Source: Pycnococcus provasolii
Lineage: Eukaryota > Chlorophyta > Pseudoscourfieldiophyceae > Pseudoscourfieldiales
DNA: 64,000 bases
NCBI GenBank assembly: GCA_049487715.1
Contig: CP150568.1
Location: 124,001 to 188,000 of the forward strand
Direction: 5' to 3'
Shown: positions 8,330-19,004 of the stretch, piece after piece
How the letters are laid out: each line of letters begins with the position of its first letter
Position numbering within the stretch: position 1 is the stretch's first letter
Notes under the pieces: generated by a model
Database searches by the model: none
What the model saw: only the letters and a program-made list of their open reading frames with translations
Told to the model about the DNA's origin: nothing
Position numbers and translations under genes: made by a program

Positions 8330-11300
8330 ATGGGTCGTATGAACGGGGGTGGGGGTCGTCGGAACGGAGGGGGCGGATTCCAAGAAGGACAGTGCGACGG
8401 CAAAAAACAAGGAAAAGCAGGAAAAGGATCATCATCAAGGTACAGCGCCAACACCACGAAGCGAGATTCGGATGGGCGTGGTGGTGGTGGTGGTGGTCGT
8501 GGTGGTGGTGGTCGTGGTGGCGGTCGTGGTGGTGGTGGTGGTGGATATCATAATCACCATGCCACATCATCAGAAGCCACTGCAACGTCAAACTCGCAAT
8601 CGCAACACGCATCTGTGGATGTCGCACACGCCGACCTCTCCGCGCTCAGAACGGCGCTGCTCACACACGCAAACTTGGAGAGTGCCACCACCACCGACTC
8701 GGAGTCCGCACAACAACAACAACAACAACAACGACAACACGCCGGTGGCGCCGCGGACGACGCCGTGTCTGCTGAGGTATTCAGAAAGGCACAAGAGATA
8801 CTGCTCAAAAGGGGATTCAAAAAAGACGACGCAGAACGCGCTCTCAACGCAACGGCACCCTCCGCGGCGGAATCCGATGCCGCGCTCGGATTCAACCAGC
8901 GATATCGAGCGCTCGCGGCGAGAGCAACAGACTGGCTTCTACTGCGACTTGAGGCAAGCAATATCCCCAAACAGCTTACGACAGCCACCGCGCCACCGGC
9001 AGCACCAGCACCACCTGTACGAGGAGGAGCAGGAGGACGCGGCGGACGCGGTGGTGGTGGTCGAGGAAACAAACACGCGACAGCGACTTCGTCTGCACCA
9101 AGCCTCGCACCGCCAAGAGCAAATGATGCGGATGCCACCGCGCGTCTCGCGGCTGCCGCCGAGCAGGCTGAAACTCACGCGACATCGTCAACCACCAAGC
9201 CAGCCACGGCGGCGGAATCGCAAAGACTGTCTGATCTAGCCTTGTCACTGAAACAGTCGACAGACGACGCGCAGAGAAAGCTATTCACGGCTCGGGCTCA
9301 TCTCCCTTCTTGGGCAAAGCGCAAGGAGGTGGTTGATGCAATCACAAAGTCACCCGTCACGGTTGTGTCTGGGCAAACAGGAAGCGGCAAATCAACTCAG
9401 GTACCGCAGTACCTGCTTGACGATGCCGTTGAGCGCGGTTTCGGAGGGTCGTTCAATTGCATTGTGACGCAACCACGCCGCATCTCCGCCACGTCGGTGG
9501 CTATGCGCGTCGCGCAGGAGCGAGGCGAAACGATTGGAGATACCGTGGGGTATCAAATTCGTCTCGAAGCGAAACGGTCCAAACATACGCGTATCTTATT
9601 CTGCACCACGGGTGTGCTGCTACGCCGCCTCAGTGACGACCCAGCGCTCCAAGGCGTATCGCACATAGTTGTGGACGAAGTGCACGAAAGGAACTTGGAC
9701 AGCGACTTTCTTCTCGTTCTCATCAAGGAGGTTCTGCCACTTCGGCCGTCCCTTCGTATCGTGCTAATGTCCGCGACGCTGAATGCCGCTCAATTCCGCA
9801 AGTACTTCGAACGACGTTCCGCTCCAAGACCGTCTCTTGTGGAAATCCCCGGCTTCACGCACCCTGTGACGGAGTTTCACTTGGAGGACATCCTCGCCGT
9901 CACGCAGTGGTCACCGAAGCCAAACAATGAGTGCCTCAAATCGACGCCTGGGCCCTCTGACGCGGGAGAGGCTGCTTACCTCAAAAGTCTTTCTCAGCGA
10001 AATTATTCCGACGACGTCGTGAGAACTGTTGCGCGGCTCGAGCAGAGCAAGATCAACAACGAGCTCATCGTGTTGCTCTTGGAACGCATTTGCCACGATG
10101 CGCCGCCAGGAGCCTGCCTCGTATTCGTAAGCGGCCTCATGGAAATCGCCACACTGCATGATTTGGCCATAAATAATCACACCATTCGCAGTGCGACCAA
10201 AGGTGGGAAGCTTTGCATCGGGCTGCACAGCTCGCTGAGTTCCACGGAGCAAAACACGATCTTCAATCCTGCACCTAAGGGATGCCGGAAGATCATCATC
10301 AGCACCAACATTGCGGAGACCAGCGTGACGATTGACGACGTGGTGTATGTCGTCGACACCGGTCGCGTGAAAGAGACTGGTTTTGACGCGGTGACGCGCA
10401 TGAGTACTCTGAAGGAGGTTTGGGTGTCTCGCGCATCCGCACGACAACGTCGAGGCCGCGCGGGGCGCGTGCAACCTGGTCAAGTGTTTCGGCTGTACAC
10501 GCGAGATGTGCACGACCGCATTATGGCAGAGCATCCCGAGCCAGAGATCCGGCGTGTGCCGCTCGAGTCATTGTGCCTCCAGATTGTGCACCAACGTCTT
10601 CCGGGTGGAATCCAAGGTTTCCTTGCCAAGGCTGTTGAGGCACCAGATGCGTCAAGCATTTCGGCATCCATAGCCTCACTTCGCCAAATGGGAGCTCTCG
10701 ACGCCAGCGAGGAGGTGGAGAGTCTGACGCCGCTTGGAACGATCCTCGCGGAGCTGCCCGTTGATGTTCGTGTTGGTAAGATGTTAGTCTATGGAGCGAT
10801 TTTTGGGTGCGTCGAGCCCGCGCTAACTCTTGCCGCTGCGCTCGGCACCAAGGGGCCGTTCGTCTCTCCTCTGGACAAGCGCGATGAGGCGGATTCGGCA
10901 AAAAAGGCGATGGCGCGTGGATCCGAATCTGACCACTTGGCGGTGGTCTACGCATACGAAGGTTGGCAGCGGGCTCGGTCGGCTGGTGGGCGCGCCGCAC
11001 AGCGCGCATATCTCGATGAGAATTTTCTATCGTGGCGCTCTCTGGAAGCGATGGAGGATGCGCGACGTCAGCTCCGGAAGCTTTTGCGAGGCGTAGGCCT
11101 GCTTGGCGATGGTGAGGCTGGCGCTCGCGACCTTTCCGATCTGCGCACGGTTCCTCTTCTTAAGGCTGTTTTGGTTGCTGGTTTATATCCCAATGTGATT
11201 CGCGTGGACATTCCCAAGACCCCTTCAACGGTTGGCGGCGGACGAGGCGGCGGACGAGGTGGAGGAGGCGAGGTGGCGGGCGAGGTGGCGGGCGAGGTGG

Positions 11301-11736
11301 CGCCTTGGACGCGGCGGCGGCGGAGCCTAAGCTGATGACTCTGTCAGCCTCGGGTTTGGAGGAGGCTGTCACGGTACATCCTTGCAGCGTGAACTACGGC
11401 AAGACGGCATGGTCGAGTCGATGGCTTGTGTACCACGAGCGCGTGCAAACGAGCTCAATTTTTGTGCGAGACTGCACTCCTGTCTCGCCGATGCAGCTCC
11501 TCTTGCTTGGAGGGCTGATTGACGTTCGCGGTGCGAGTGGCACCATAACGATTGACAAGTGGATGACATTCACGGCAAGTCCCGTGACGGCAGCCATGGT
11601 GCGCGAAGCTCGCTCGTCACTCGACGCCGTGCTAGCAGCAAAGATTTCCAACCCTCGCGAAAGCCTGGAAAGTCTCGGCGGTGCTATCGTGCCCGCGATT
11701 TTAAGTTTACTTGTAGCCGAATTTGCGGCAAGCTGA
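8330..11736 (+). CDS. DEAH-box RNA helicase, DHX36/DHX57/DHX29 type, with a frame break
   Basis: ATP-dependent RNA/RNP remodelling helicase of superfamily 2. Seen: from ATG 8330, an RGG/Gly-rich N-terminus, a poly-Gln run, a UBA-like segment at residues 150-185 as in DHX57, and a second RGG patch near 230. The helicase core follows: Walker A GQTGSGKST near 348, DEVH near 449, SAT near 480, TNIAETSVTID and QRRGRAGR near 705. Winged-helix/HA2 regions come next. The first frame stops at 11335, while the expected C-terminal OB-fold domain reads on in another frame to 11736. The frames meet inside a Gly/Arg repeat at about 11250-11300, where both frames read GGRGGG-type residues, so a single-base indel is likelier than an intron. 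Total is about 1135 residues. The result may be an assembly error, a polymorphism or a real truncation. Confidence 0.9.
8479..8546 (+). repeat. (GGT)n/(CGT) triplet repeat encoding an RGG-like tract
   Basis: Near-pure GGT with interspersed CGT codons inside the helicase N-terminus. It encodes a Gly/Arg tract of the kind used for RNA binding and is prone to length change. Confidence 0.85.
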
Positions 11737-11869
11737 CGATACGCTGCACAGTATCGCCGTTATTGTATTTATGCGAAGTTTTTGAAATATTTATCAGATA
11801 ATCTACTATTATTGTACTTACTATACTTACTATACGAAACGCGACACCGCGTTGTCATCGCTTGTCACG

Positions 11870-13754
11870 TCATTTTTTCCTCGGCGAATGTGCGCGAATC
11901 CAACGCGCGCGCTCACGGCTACTCAAGCGATGCATGGCGTAGCTAGCATTTTTTGAGGCTCTCTCGCAGGAGCCATTCACCATATCCTCGAGTGGTCTAA
12001 CAGCGCCGGTGAGGATGAGCGCCTCGCGGTGTTTGACCGAGGGTGACGAGGCTATGCATGCGATGGCTCGGGAAGCCTGGAGCTTGACATTCGCGTTGAC
12101 GTTGGCGGTTTCGGTGCGTGAAATGATTGACACCAAGGCACCCGCAGCTCCTCCATCTAACACGGCTTCTGTGCGCTCTTCGTTCTTGTACGCAATCCTT
12201 GCAACTAACATGCTCGCGTAGAACAGCGCATCTCGAGTCGCCGACTCGTCCTTCATGATTGTGACGAGAGGAGGTAGGACACCAGCCTCCACTATGGAAT
12301 TCAGTCGCGTCTCCTCTTCACCTAGGTGCGAGATATATGCAAGCGTCCTGGCCGCATCCACCTTTCCCATGGCGTTGCCGTTGCTCAGCAATGTGACCAA
12401 TGCCTTGATAGCAGCCGAAAGGTTCGCCCATTGCGCACCGACTAGCTCGTCTTGACGGTACGCGAGATTACCGAGTGCCCTGGCCGCAAAAACCTTGCCC
12501 TTGACACTGCCATTCGAGAGCACCGCCAGAATCGCGTCAAGCGCACCGGCGCCTATGATTGTCTCACGCCGCGCGCGCACATCGCCTTTGCCATGCGAAA
12601 GGCTCGACAGGAGCATCGCCGCCTTTGTCTTTATCATGGATGTCTTGCCGTCGCGAAGAAGAGTCACAAGCGGATCCAAGACACCAGCTGCGATCACCGT
12701 GTCCTTATGTTCGTCGGCGGTACCGGCATTTAGCACATTCAAGGCAAGCTCGCAGCAGTCATCCTCATTGTGGCGCATTTCCGCAACCAGCTCGCCAAGC
12801 TTTCCATCAGCCTTCATCTCATGGAACCAAGTCGCCATCTCCTTGGAGTTTCTCCCAGTCAAGTGCATGAGTGCAATAACGGCTGGGGCGCTTACGCGCA
12901 AATCCTCGTCGCGTGCCAGTGCACGAAGTGCGTCGATCGTGCCTGGAAGAGATTGGACAGCCTTCCTGCGCGTCTCGTTGGCAAACACGAGATCCGCGAG
13001 TGCGGAAGCCGCGCTCGCCTTTGTGGCAACCGCACTCGCCTTTCCAAACACATCGGCGGTTGACAGCAGAGATGCGAGAGGCTCGATAGCGCCCGCCTGA
13101 AACACGGCGGCGGCACATTTTTCCGATCGCCGTGCCAGAGAGGCTAACGCGATTGCTGCGGGCGTCGCGTAGTCCTCGTTGTCGTGCATAGCCTTCAGCC
13201 GTTCGACGAGCGGCTCGAGTGCACCGGCAGCCACAACTTCGTCTTCGTATCCGTTTGCCGCAAAATTTTTAAGAGCCGACGACGCCCTGCCACTTGTCAG
13301 GACGCACGACGTCTCTTGGCGAAGCACGTTAACTATCGCGTCGAGTGCGCCCGCCTTCACCGCCTCCTCCCGCCGCCACTCGGCGGAGCCGCTCGTTCCC
13401 GCCTGCCGTTCCGTGAGCTGCGAGATCACCGCAGCGGCTGGATAGCATCCTAGCTGCATGGCTGACAGGAGCGAGTCAAGTGCGTGTTCCGTCGCAACGA
13501 CTTCGTCGCGCCTAGACTCGTCTCCGTGCCTTGCAATGTTCCACAGCGCGCTCGCCGCTTTTTCCACCCGGTTTCTCGTCTTCTTCGTGAGGTTCGTTTC
13601 TTCCCCTTCGTGTCTGAGAAATCCGACAAGTTCTGCGATGTTAACTTCGTCGCACAGGCTGCTGTTGTGCGCCGCCTTGCACATGTATGCTAAGGATGTT
13701 CGGTTTGGTGCTGTGGAGTTTGCTAGTGGTTGTGCTGCGTCGTCGTCGTCGCGA

Positions 13755-13792
<38 letters not shown>

Positions 13793-13870
13793 TGTTGTTG
13801 TTGTATCGTCGACGACGGTATCAGGCTGTGCTGTGCTTGTGCTTCTCGTGGTGGTTGCGAACGCGCGCAT
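11870..13870 (-). CDS. Armadillo-repeat protein (666 aa)
   Basis: A protein made almost entirely of tandem ARM repeats from about residue 95 to the end. Seen: repeated units of about 42 residues with the pattern GALxxLVxLLxxG...A..AL.NLA, for example GALDAILAVLSNGSVKGKVFAARALGNLA and GVLPPLVTIMKDESATRDALFYASMLVARIA (shortened here to the pattern). ARM arrays bind peptide ligands or act as scaffolds; the partner is unknown. The N-terminus holds a run of about 17 Thr encoded by a GTC/GTT triplet repeat on the plus strand, followed by an Asp run. ATG 13870 is the first in frame. No membrane segment or other domain is seen. Convergent with the helicase, with 133 bp between stops. Confidence 0.88.
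13738..13806 (+). repeat. GTC/GTT triplet repeat encoding poly-Thr
   Basis: A run of GTC/GTT codon-length units within the ARM gene. On the minus strand it encodes about 17 threonines flanked by Asp-rich sequence. It is likely length-variable. Confidence 0.85.
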
Positions 13871-14918
13871 TGCGAGTGAGCGTGAGAGCGAGTGTGAGGT
13901 GAGGGTGAGAGCGAGGGTGCGCCGATCATCGCCACGACGACAGGTGGTCCCTGACTTCTGGACGAAGGTGTGTCTGCGAAGAATCTTCTTCTCAAACTCA
14001 AGTCATGTTCCCTAACAGGGCGGTTAGAAGATTCCAAATCAAGAGCAGCAGACATAGAGGTAGTCGCATGGGAGCCAGAGCCAGAGCCAGACGCTACCCG
14101 ACGGTGATGAGCACACCGCACTCCCCGAGCTCCCCAAAATCTGCCATTTGCACTCTTGGGGCCCAAGCTCATAGTACTACTTAAGAAAGAGAAAGAGGAG
14201 AGGACACACGTAGAATCATGAGAAGACCACGTGAATCTCTCAAGATGAGAGATTCCTTGAGAAGACCACCTCAGGGCGAGATTCATATTTGATATATATA
14301 CACCCTAATGACCTGATGACAAATGTCGATCCACACCCGTGAAAACCAAGCAGGCACGGAGGATGACGCCACACACGCACGCAAGCACGCACGCACACCA
14401 CACACCCAAAGCAGGATGGGCTCCCACTAAAGCTGAGCCAAATCCTGGGACCACTGGGATGGAGCTGTCCCGTAATGGAGAATACCGGCGGCGCAGGGTC
14501 TCAACACTCAACACAACCCCACCCCACGGCCTTCCTCGTTTGGGGGTTACCTACAAGAAAACACACCCCGGCCCTGGGGGAATCTTGGAATGGAATTCGG
14601 GGTTACAGTTAACGGTGGCAAGCTTGCATAGGTGTCTTGCATGACGAGAGTCCCATGAGGTTGCATTGGTCCGTCCGTCGTCGTCCCAATCACTAGGGTA
14701 CTCGTCGTCCTGAAGAGGTCGTCGTCAACGTCGTCGCTCCTCTGAAGGAAGAAAAGAATAGTCTAAGAAGGCTCTGAATGAAGTCGACCAGGTCCACCAC
14801 GTTAAGCTTACCACACCAACCAGTTCTCGCGGCCGGTTAACCCAACAACCTTTTTCTCGCGGCCGGGTAACCCCTGTGTCTCTTAAGCCAGCCAGCTCTC
14901 AAGCCAGCTCCACCAGCC
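13871..14918. other. Intergenic region, 1.05 kb, divergent 5' regions
   Basis: Lies between the divergent ARM and CH-domain genes. It contains GAGA- and CA-rich simple sequence near 14370-14400 and two copies of a CTCGCGGCCGGTTAACCC-like element at about 14827 and 14856, just upstream of the CH gene. ORFs here are short and low-complexity. No gene is supported. Confidence 0.6.
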
Positions 14919-15608
14919 ATGTCCGGTCCGCTCACGTCCATCTCCACGGTCTCCTTACCCATCTTGGCTAATAGCTCGAGCATGGGTGCGTTCCAAGAAC
15001 TTAGCATGCAACCTCGCCTGAAGAGAGATGTCATCAAGTGGATACAGGGCCTCGACCTCTCACACGCCATCAAGAACGTCAAGAGAGATACCTCGAACGG
15101 ATTCCTTGTCGCGGAAATATGCGCGCGCTATTACCCCATGGACCTATCCATGCACTCGTTCGACAACGGGTCCGCACGAGCGACGAAAATAGATAACTGG
15201 GAACAACTCGTCAAGTTCTTCCAACGAATGAGGCTCAGTGGAACAGTCAACCAAGCGCTCATCGACGGCGTCATCGACTCCAGGAACGGTGCGGCTGTCA
15301 AACTGCTCGAGGCGCTCTACACGCACTTCACAGGACGCGTCATCGAGGAACTGCCCGAGCCGGAACCAGAACCTCTCAGCACAGACCCGTCAGACCCGAC
15401 GCTTGGCGGAAAACCCATACCAGGGGCGCCACACCCGAGCACGCAGGCGTTCGCGCAGAAACCCGCAAAGCGCGAAGAGGCGCTCGTGCCAGGCTCGAGC
15501 CCAATCAAGAGGCAAGTGGCTGCGCACGAAACCGTCTCCTTCGGAGAAGTCAAGCTATCGAGCTTGCCAGACCCCATGGCTGTGCGACAGCGCTTCGCAC
15601 GCGGTTAA
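14919..15608 (+). CDS. SPATA4/CLAMP-type CH-domain protein
   Basis: A divergent calponin-homology (CH_2) domain protein of the SPATA4 group, which in other organisms is linked to the axoneme and microtubules. Seen: residues about 30-145 carry the family's LKRDVIKWIQGLDLS start, the NGFLVAEICARYYP and HSFDNG segments, the NWEQLVKFF helix and the GAAVKLLEALYTHFTGR end. The C-terminal 80 residues are Pro/Glu-rich and probably disordered. ATG 14919 gives 229 residues. The frame opens just after in-frame stops, so the start is well placed. Its presence argues for a flagellated life stage. Convergent with the ABC transporter gene. Confidence 0.85.
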   Translation: MSGPLTSISTVSLPILANSSSMGAFQELSMQPRLKRDVIKWIQGLDLSHAIKNVKRDTSNGFLVAEICARYYPMDLSMHSFDNGSARATKIDNWEQLVKFFQRMRLSGTVNQALIDGVIDSRNGAAVKLLEALYTHFTGRVIEELPEPEPEPLSTDPSDPTLGGKPIPGAPHPSTQAFAQKPAKREEALVPGSSPIKRQVAAHETVSFGEVKLSSLPDPMAVRQRFARG

Positions 15609-15806
15609 CGAAAAATGCGAAACCAGGTAAAAGATTAACCATTAAAAAACATATATACTGTCAATACGATCTTCCTCCCCTCTGACAAGCGCCGCACGCG
15701 GCAGCGCGTCTTTCACCTACAACGTCAACATAGTTAGGCACAATCTATAGTATCTTACTGCATAACAAATCTATAAATCGATACTTCGTGTATCATCATC
15801 TCTCCT

Positions 15807-17867
15807 CTACTCCGCGTCGTCCGCAAGATCTACGCTCGATCCCCCCGCCGTCATCTGCCTCTTCACGAGCGCGAAGTACGCACCGCGCATTCCAATGAGG
15901 TCTTCGTGAGTTCCCTTTTCAGCAACGCTGCCAGACTCAAGCACGACAATCTGGTCCGCCTCGCGAATCGTGCTCAAACGGTGTGCAATGACCATCGACG
16001 TACGACCAATCATCAGCCGCTCGAGCGCCTGCGTGACGAGGTGCTCACTTTCAGCATCTAAAGCGCTCGTCGCCTCGTCGAGCATAAGCAGCTTAGGATC
16101 ACTCAGAACCGCGCGTGCAATGGCCACCCTCTGGCGCTGCCCACCTGAGAGCTGAACTCCTCGCTCTCCCACGTACGTCTCATATCCTTCGGGGTACCCC
16201 TCGATGAACGAGTGCGCATTTGCCAATGTCGCCGCAGACTTGACGTCTTCGAAGGGAACCTCGGACGCCTCCTTGCAGACGCCGAAGGCGATGTTCTCCA
16301 GTAGCGTGCGCGCAAACATCGCGGGTTCCTGTGCCACCATGCCCACAATCCTCCTCAACGCAGCCAGATCCAAGTCGGCGACGTTCGCACCGCCAACAAG
16401 AACCTTGCCCTCCTGAGGGTCGTAAAAGCGCGCCATCAACAACGAAATTGTCGACTTGCCTCCACCACTCGGTCCAACAATGGCGAGTGTTTCGCCTGGC
16501 TCGATGCGAATCGAGCAGCCACTCAGCACCTTCGAATCAGGACGCGACGGATAGGCGAACGTCACCTGGTGGAGCTCCGCACTCAGCGCCGACGTGCCCT
16601 TGCGTTCACCCGCGGCGACGATCTGATCCAAATTTGGACCGTCTTTGTTGGCATTCATGATCGGCACGCGGTCAATCAGTTCGAAGACGCGTGCAGAACT
16701 TCCCATCGCCTGCAGGAGAGTAAAGAACACGCTCGCCATCATTCCCACGCTTGCCGCTATCGTGACGGCGTAGAGAACGAATGCCTGCAGACTTCCGAGC
16801 GTCAATCCATCCTTGCCCTCTATGGTCAGTATGCTCCCGTACCAGAACACGCCGGACATGGAACCAACGGACATGAGAGTGGCGCAAAATGAGAAAATGC
16901 CTCCTGCGCGAGCACCGAGTATGCCGAGGCGAACAGTCTCGTCAACGGCGCCGGCGTACTTCATCATCTCGTGTTCCTCCCTCACGAACATCACAACCGT
17001 GCGCATGGCGGTTAGAATATCCGACGCAATGCTCGAGGCTATGGCAGCCTGCTTGCTCGTCTTTGCGCTCAGCGTGCGCACGTAACGTCCATAGATCATC
17101 AGCGAGAATGACATGACGGGCATCACCGCGAGCGAGAGAAGCGTCAGACGCCAGCTGGTAACGAACATCAAGACGAGACCTACCGTTGCCGATGCGGCGC
17201 TGCGAAGAAATATGCTTATGTTCACCGTCGCGGCATTCTTCAGAGCTTCCGTGTCCTGCCCAAGTCTGCTCAAGAGCGCACCCGTCTGCACGGCGTCAAA
17301 GAACGCAACTTCCTGGCGAAGGAGCGAGTCGAACACCTTCTTCCTAACTGACCCAACGACCTTTTCCGCTGTACCGTTGAACGTCGTGCTACGCAACGCC
17401 GTGAACACGGCGCTGAGTCCCGTGGCCACGAGCAGTTGCAGCACGATGCCGTTCACCTTCCTCCTAGCTTGGCGGACAGACGTTGTTCCAGCCTGCCCCT
17501 CGGCGACCGTGTCGAGCAGCTTGCCCGCGAAGAAGGGTAGCGACATGAAGAAGATGGATCCCAGCACGAGGTACACCGTTCCCACGGCGAGCGACGCACG
17601 GAACGGCCAAGCCTCCTGCAAGATGCGTCGCGCGGATCCTGGCGCCTTGTCGCCATCTTTCAGCTCTTCAGCCTCGAGTCCCTTGGGAATTGGCTCGGTC
17701 TTTCCCCCGGGTTGTTTTTTCGACGTTTTCTTCGACGAGCTTGAAGCTGCTTCCCCGTTGCTATTTTGTGTAGAAGTACTGTTGTTGGGTACATGCACCG
17801 CGACGGTGACGTGGCCGGCTTGTTCAGCCGGAGCCGGAGCCGGAGGTTCAGGTGGCGGCGCCATCAT
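15807..17867 (-). CDS. ABCB-type half ABC transporter
   Basis: A half-size ABC exporter, likely active as a dimer in an organelle or endomembrane, of the TAP/ABCB10/plant ABCB25-27 kind. Seen from ATG 17867 (686 aa): a Pro-, Ser- and Lys-rich N-terminus to about 85, a six-helix membrane domain about 95-400, then the nucleotide-binding domain. The latter has Walker A GPSGGGKST near 463, Q-loop VAQEP, signature LSGGQRQR, Walker B LLMLDEATSALD and switch VIAHRLST. All catalytic motifs are intact. The open frame continues upstream of 17867 only through a GTG, so an ATG (at 17867 or 17864) is preferred. The substrate and membrane cannot be told from sequence. Convergent with the CH-domain gene. 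Confidence 0.93.
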   Translation of the reverse strand: MMAPPPEPPAPAPAEQAGHVTVAVHVPNNSTSTQNSNGEAASSSSKKTSKKQPGGKTEPIPKGLEAEELKDGDKAPGSARRILQEAWPFRASLAVGTVYLVLGSIFFMSLPFFAGKLLDTVAEGQAGTTSVRQARRKVNGIVLQLLVATGLSAVFTALRSTTFNGTAEKVVGSVRKKVFDSLLRQEVAFFDAVQTGALLSRLGQDTEALKNAATVNISIFLRSAASATVGLVLMFVTSWRLTLLSLAVMPVMSFSLMIYGRYVRTLSAKTSKQAAIASSIASDILTAMRTVVMFVREEHEMMKYAGAVDETVRLGILGARAGGIFSFCATLMSVGSMSGVFWYGSILTIEGKDGLTLGSLQAFVLYAVTIAASVGMMASVFFTLLQAMGSSARVFELIDRVPIMNANKDGPNLDQIVAAGERKGTSALSAELHQVTFAYPSRPDSKVLSGCSIRIEPGETLAIVGPSGGGKSTISLLMARFYDPQEGKVLVGGANVADLDLAALRRIVGMVAQEPAMFARTLLENIAFGVCKEASEVPFEDVKSAATLANAHSFIEGYPEGYETYVGERGVQLSGGQRQRVAIARAVLSDPKLLMLDEATSALDAESEHLVTQALERLMIGRTSMVIAHRLSTIREADQIVVLESGSVAEKGTHEDLIGMRGAYFALVKRQMTAGGSSVDLADDAE

Positions 17868-18632
17868 ATGCCGTATATATGTTTTTACGAGTGTAATATT
17901 GGGGGCCGGTTCCCAATCGCTCTCTGATGTCTGAGGCGGAACGAATGATAATATCGGAGGTTTGTGGCTCACAAGTCCTCAAGTCGCCGGCCGGACGCCG
18001 GAAGATTGTGTCATACAGAGAACTACTTCTTGGACGAACTCGCTCGGCTTGTCGGTGGTATTTCAGCCCTTGGCCACGGGGGGAGATCCGCGAAACTGGC
18101 AAAGGAACTGGCAAGCAGTAGGACGAACTAAGTACCTTATGTAAAGTTATCTGGACGAACTCGCTCGGCTTGTCGATGGTAATCTTTATGATTTCACCGT
18201 CGGGGTGGTTCCGGAAGCCCAAAATGAGCTCACTGGCGTTGAAATCGTCCACCTAAATCGTCCTCGACAGGCTCGACGAGCGAGGGGGATGGAGTGATGG
18301 CGAAATGCCGTACTAAAACCTTTTTATAAAAAATACCACCATGGTAGAGATAGCCAGACAGGTACATAGTTCGAGTTCTCACGAATCATCTATGTACCTT
18401 AAGTACAGGTAGTTGGTAAGAAGTAGAGCAATCAAGGGGGGCCATGAACGAGTCGGTGAAATCAGGCCTTTATTCGCGGACGGGGGACCTTAACTAGGGT
18501 GATTGGGGTGAGTGAAATCAGGTGTCAGGCGAGGAAGGAAAGCAATCACAAGGGAAGGAAATCACAAGGGAAGGAAATCACAAGGGAACATCACAGAGGA
18601 GGAGAGAACCAAGGGTAAAGTAAAGGGAGGAA

Positions 18633-18651
18633 GGGGGGGGGGGGGGGGGGG
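18633..18651 (+). repeat. G19 homopolymer tract
   Basis: Nineteen consecutive G in a purine-rich region. It is a likely G-quadruplex former and a likely sequencing-error site. Confidence 0.9.
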
Positions 18652-18747
18652 TGAAAGCGAATGGGTTTAAAAAATCAGAACTGCGAAATCAGAACTGCGA
18701 AAGTCAGAAGAGAGGAAATCAGAAGAGAGGAAATACAGTAAGGTGGT

Positions 18748-18826
18748 CCCTAACCCTAACCCTATAACCCTATAACCCTAACAGCCCTAATAACAACCCT
18801 AACAACCCTAACCCTATAACCCTAAC
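18748..18826 (+). repeat. CCCTAA-type telomere-like array
   Basis: Imperfect run of CCCTAA units with CCCTATAA and CCCTAACAA variants, ending about 180 bp before the histidine-phosphatase ATG. Confidence 0.85.
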
Positions 18827-19004
18827 ACGTGTTCCTAACACGTGGTAGTTTGGTAGATCCGGCGGGCCGGGCGGGGAAATCATAACAGTAGGACTACTGT
18901 ACTGTACAGTAGATCCGGCCGGCGAAGGGGGAAAATCTAACTAGACTAAAGTTTACCCCCCCGCGGCGTTCCCATCACTCCCCCATCACTCCCCATCACT
19001 CAAC

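Larger units (their letters stand above)
17868..19004. other. Intergenic region, 1.1 kb, with duplicated 30-mer and repeats
   Basis: Between divergent ABC and phosphatase genes. It holds a 30-bp direct duplication at 18031-18060 and 18152-18181 with one mismatch. Short repeats of GGAAATCACAAGG and GAAATCAGAA type lie near 18540-18735. A G19 tract and CCCTAA-type repeats follow (listed separately). The first copy of the 30-mer lies about 165 bp before the ABC start. No gene is supported. Confidence 0.65.
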
